Below, piece after piece: positions 5,503 to 7,779 of a DNA stretch of 7,779 nt (its first letter is position 1; each line of letters begins with the position of its first letter). The stretch is taken from positions 1 to 7,779 of the forward strand of contig WAMH01000080.1 in the NCBI GenBank assembly GCA_015522395.1. Direction: 5' to 3'. Position numbers and translations under genes: made by a program. Under the pieces are notes generated by a model. The model made no database searches. It was not told where the DNA came from and was given only the letters and a program-made list of their open reading frames with translations. This DNA comes from Thermococcus sp. (GTDB lineage Archaea; Methanobacteriota_B; Thermococci; Thermococcales; Thermococcaceae).

Positions 5503-6007
5503 GGGAATCCATCAGAGCCTTGAGGCGCAAATAGTGGCCGTTTTCTATGCTGGCCAGTCTTCTAAGCATGCCTCTTAACTCACCCTTAGAGTTTTCCGCT
5601 AGATATTCGTAGATCTCGCTCGCAAGTTTTTCACCCTCCATGAGGATTTCCACGAGATCCCTCAGGCGGCCGTTTTGGAGGTAATCCTCGAGTTTCCCCC
5701 TTGATAACTTGAGTGCTATACCCCCCATCTCTGGCCTGGTTAGGGGAGCGTTGCCGTAGATGCTCTTGTATTCCATGAGAAGGGCCTCCGCTGAATTTAA
5801 GCTTTCCTTTGCGAGCTCTTCAAAAAGCTTGGGAACCCTGGGATCCCACCCGTAATACGCGAACCTTTTGGCTATCCCGTTGTAGATCCCGGCCTCCTCG
5901 AGCTCCGAATTTATCCAGTACGATATGAGGGACCTTTTGTCTAGTTTGCCCAGAAGCTCTACGATCCCCCTTATGGTGCCCTTCTCCTCCTCGGAGAACT
6001 CGACCAT
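5489..6007 (-). CDS. Ferritin-like (rubrerythrin-type) four-helix protein
   Basis: This 172-residue, almost wholly helical protein looks like a ferritin-like or rubrerythrin-type four-helix bundle. By eye, helix 1 has E35 with Y42, helix 2 has E68 in FEELAKESLNSAE, helix 3 has E126-x2-A-x3-Y133, and helix 4 has E155-x2-H158 in ASIENGHYLRL. These fit the di-iron pattern except that the histidine expected three residues after E68 is N71. There are no cysteines, so no rubredoxin domain. It could be a divergent iron or peroxide-related protein, or a bundle that no longer binds two irons. The start is the ATG at 6007, with GGTGGGAGT directly upstream; the longer frame to 6094 is not used, because it reads through the promoter and into the neighbouring gene. 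Fold call moderate, function unknown. Confidence 0.7.
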   Translation of the reverse strand: MVEFSEEEKGTIRGIVELLGKLDKRSLISYWINSELEEAGIYNGIAKRFAYYGWDPRVPKLFEELAKESLNSAEALLMEYKSIYGNAPLTRPEMGGIALKLSRGKLEDYLQNGRLRDLVEILMEGEKLASEIYEYLAENSKGELRGMLRRLASIENGHYLRLKALMDSLKEE

Positions 6008-6033
6008 ACTCCCACCATGTTTAGTTTCGGGGC

Positions 6034-6046
6034 ACGTTTTTAAACC
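6034..6046 (-). promoter_or_regulatory. TATA promoter of the ferritin-like gene
   Basis: On the minus strand GGTTTAAAAACGT is a TATA-type box whose centre is about 25 bases before position 6015. This gives a leader of about 8 bases holding the GGTGGGAGT ribosome-binding site (6016-6008). The divergent plus-strand gene lacks an equally clear TATA box; TTTAGTTT at about 6020-6027 is the best weak candidate. Confidence 0.5.
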
Positions 6047-6065
6047 CATCTGAGGAGGGACAACC

Positions 6066-7779
6066 ATGCGCGTGGCGATAGTTGATGGATACACCGATGA
6101 ACCCGCGGGGCTTGGCGTTCCGCCTTATCTTGGGATCTACCCAAGATACGCTTACGGCGCGATAAAAAAGGCAGATAAAGGTGCCAACGTTTTTTACCTG
6201 ACCATCGATGACCTCAGGGCAACGTTTGGTGGTGAAAATGGTATCGCCACGAGGAACAAGACCTCGAACTTTCCAAAGACGAAGAAAATACTCGAGACGG
6301 CCGACGTCATAGTCTATATCGGCGGCCTTCACACGCCGGGGAAGTATCTTTCGGCGGTTCCCTCGCAGGTAGACGAAGTTGCCGAATTCCTTAGACCTTT
6401 TAAGGGGATCAAAATCCTCGGCGGGCCGGCTTTCATGGGTTCCGCTCATCAGGGCGGGACGAAGATAACATCGCGCGAACTTCTTCTAGCACAGACGGTT
6501 TTCGACCACATCGCCTACGGCGACCTTGAGGCATTCCTGTTCGATTACACAAAGAATCCTAAAGATGCCAACCCATTCAGGTTCAGGGACTATACTGAGC
6601 TGAGGGATTACGCAATCCTCGGTGCCGAGGTCGTCAGGCAGTTCCCGGACTTTCCTGACTTCGTGATAGTCGAGATTGAGACCCAGCGTGGCTGTCCAAA
6701 GGCGATGGGCATAGGCGGTTGCTCCTTCTGCACAGAACCGGTTCGCTATAGAGTTGTCGAAGACAGACCGGTTAAGGATGTGGTTGCCGAGGTGAAGGCC
6801 CTCTACGACCTTGGAGTGAGGCACTTCCGGGTTGGAAGGCAGAGCTGTATCTTCTCGTACATGGCGAAACCGAACGGCAGGGTTCCGGTTCCAAATCCTG
6901 AGGCAATAGAAAAGCTCTTTGCCGGAATGCGCTCCGTTGCCCCTGACGTTAAAACGCTCCACGTCGACAACGCCAATCCGGCAGTGATAGCCAACTATCC
7001 CGAGGAGAGCATGAGGATTGCAAAGGCCCTCATAAAATACGGCACGCCGGGAAACGTTGTCGCCTTCGGCCTCGAGAGTGCCGACCCCAAGGTGGCCAAG
7101 CTCAACAACCTGAACGCGACCGCAGAGGAGACCTATGAGGCCGTGAGGATTCTCAACGAGGTCGGCGCGAGGAGGGGCTACAACGGGATGCCGTGGCTTC
7201 TGCCCGGGATAAACATTATCTTCGGCCTTCCGGGAGAGACAAAAAAGAGCTACGAGATAACCTTCCAGTTCCTTAAGAGGCTCCTCGACGATGGCCTCAT
7301 GGTGAGGAGGATAAACATCCGGCAGGTGGTTGTCTTCCCCGGAACACCCCTGTGGCACATAAGGAGCAAGGTTAAGACTGAGAAACACAAAAGGCTAATC
7401 CAGCATTACAGACACAAGATAAGGCACGAGATTGATTTACCTATGCTCAAACGGGTCGTCCCAGTCGGGACCGTCCTGAAAGACGTTCGTGCTGAGGTTT
7501 TCGACAACGGGCTGACCTATGGAAGGCAGATTGGGAGCTACCCACTCATCGTTGGAATTCCAAAGCAAATCCCCCTGAAGGGGTTCTACGACGTCCTCAT
7601 TGTTGGTCACGGCTTCAGGAGTATCACTGGAATTCCGGTTCCAATAAACATTAACCGAGAAAGCCCCAAGACCCTGGAACTTATTCCGGGAATCGGGAGG
7701 AAAACTGCCATCAAAATCCTTGCGAAGAGGCCCTTCAGGAGCGAAGACGAGTTCTTCAAACTGGTGGGGGAAGAAAAGA
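6066..7779 (+). CDS. Radical SAM protein with TRAM-like and HhH regions (COG1031-like), 3' partial
   Basis: The frame is open from ATG 6066 to the window edge (571 codons, no stop). The ribosome-binding site GAGGAGGG ends 7 bases before the ATG. The N-terminal part (1 to about 165) looks like a Rossmann-type, B12-binding-like domain (MRVAIVDGYT, IKILGGPAF). The radical SAM core begins at VEIETQRGC; the [4Fe-4S] ligands are C210, C219 and C222, spaced CX8CX2C instead of the usual CX3CX2C. AFGLESAD (333-340) and IIFGLPGET (384-392) are typical core strands. Residues about 460-525 resemble a TRAM RNA-binding domain (VGTVLKDVRAEVFDNG, GRQIGSYPLIVGIP). A helix-hairpin-helix, LELIPGIGRKTAIKIL (537-552), follows. 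This architecture points to modification of a nucleic acid; substrate and reaction are unknown. It is divergent from the ferritin-like gene. Confidence 0.9.
   Translation, partial: MRVAIVDGYTDEPAGLGVPPYLGIYPRYAYGAIKKADKGANVFYLTIDDLRATFGGENGIATRNKTSNFPKTKKILETADVIVYIGGLHTPGKYLSAVPSQVDEVAEFLRPFKGIKILGGPAFMGSAHQGGTKITSRELLLAQTVFDHIAYGDLEAFLFDYTKNPKDANPFRFRDYTELRDYAILGAEVVRQFPDFPDFVIVEIETQRGCPKAMGIGGCSFCTEPVRYRVVEDRPVKDVVAEVKALYDLGVRHFRVGRQSCIFSYMAKPNGRVPVPNPEAIEKLFAGMRSVAPDVKTLHVDNANPAVIANYPEESMRIAKALIKYGTPGNVVAFGLESADPKVAKLNNLNATAEETYEAVRILNEVGARRGYNGMPWLLPGINIIFGLPGETKKSYEITFQFLKRLLDDGLMVRRINIRQVVVFPGTPLWHIRSKVKTEKHKRLIQHYRHKIRHEIDLPMLKRVVPVGTVLKDVRAEVFDNGLTYGRQIGSYPLIVGIPKQIPLKGFYDVLIVGHGFRSITGIPVPININRESPKTLELIPGIGRKTAIKILAKRPFRSEDEFFKLVGEEK

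Noticed and set aside
6008..6094. N-terminal extension of the ferritin-like gene to an ATG at 6094
   Set aside because: The extension would span the TATA box and overlap the start of the divergent gene, while ATG 6007 has a perfect ribosome-binding site.
6021..6449. 142-codon minus-strand open frame
   Set aside because: It lies opposite the N-terminus of the radical SAM protein and extends across the divergent promoter region; it has no motif or ribosome-binding support.
6486..7388. 300-codon minus-strand open frame
   Set aside because: It is antisense to the radical SAM gene, whose plus-strand frame has clear family motifs throughout. The minus translation shows no recognisable domain.

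Overview
The window is chromosomal DNA of a hyperthermophilic euryarchaeon of the order Thermococcales, most likely Thermococcus. The evidence is an archaeal-type gene set (Pus10, ribosomal protein L21e, RNA polymerase subunit F, a DUF655 protein, KsgA/Dim1), TATA-type promoters with short leaders, GGTG/GGAGG ribosome-binding sites, and a protein ending in a CGP-CTERM tail, a sorting signal known from Thermococcaceae. No tRNA, rRNA, CRISPR array, insertion sequence or phage gene was seen, and no stretch over 300 bases lacks a gene.

Layout, left to right. A small HTH plus zinc-ribbon regulator (minus strand) is divergent from pus10 (plus), which makes pseudouridine in the TPsiC arm of archaeal tRNAs. 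Next comes a secreted or surface-anchored protein of about 524 residues, with a signal peptide, six propeller-like repeats, many N-glycosylation sequons and the CGP-CTERM tail. It has its own promoter and probably starts at a TTG. A 188-base intergenic region holds a terminator, a strong TATA box inside a short inverted repeat, and an unusually long structured leader with a possible 14-codon upstream ORF. This leads into rpl21e and rpoF. A second promoter drives a DUF655 protein and ksgA, whose genes overlap by 4 bases. On the minus strand, a ferritin-like four-helix protein runs convergently into the end of ksgA. Divergent from it, a radical SAM protein with TRAM-like and HhH segments runs off the right edge without a stop.

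Together the block is mainly translation and RNA-modification machinery: tRNA pseudouridylation, a ribosomal protein, the polymerase stalk, a probable RNA-binding protein, small-subunit rRNA dimethylation, and a radical SAM enzyme whose accessory domains suggest a nucleic-acid substrate. The surface glycoprotein and the ferritin-like gene look like lineage-specific neighbours. The points most worth a second look are the rpl21e leader (hairpin, possible pseudoknot, upstream ORF, inverted repeat around the TATA box) and the radical SAM protein with its CX8CX2C cluster motif. No clear undescribed multi-gene system was found.
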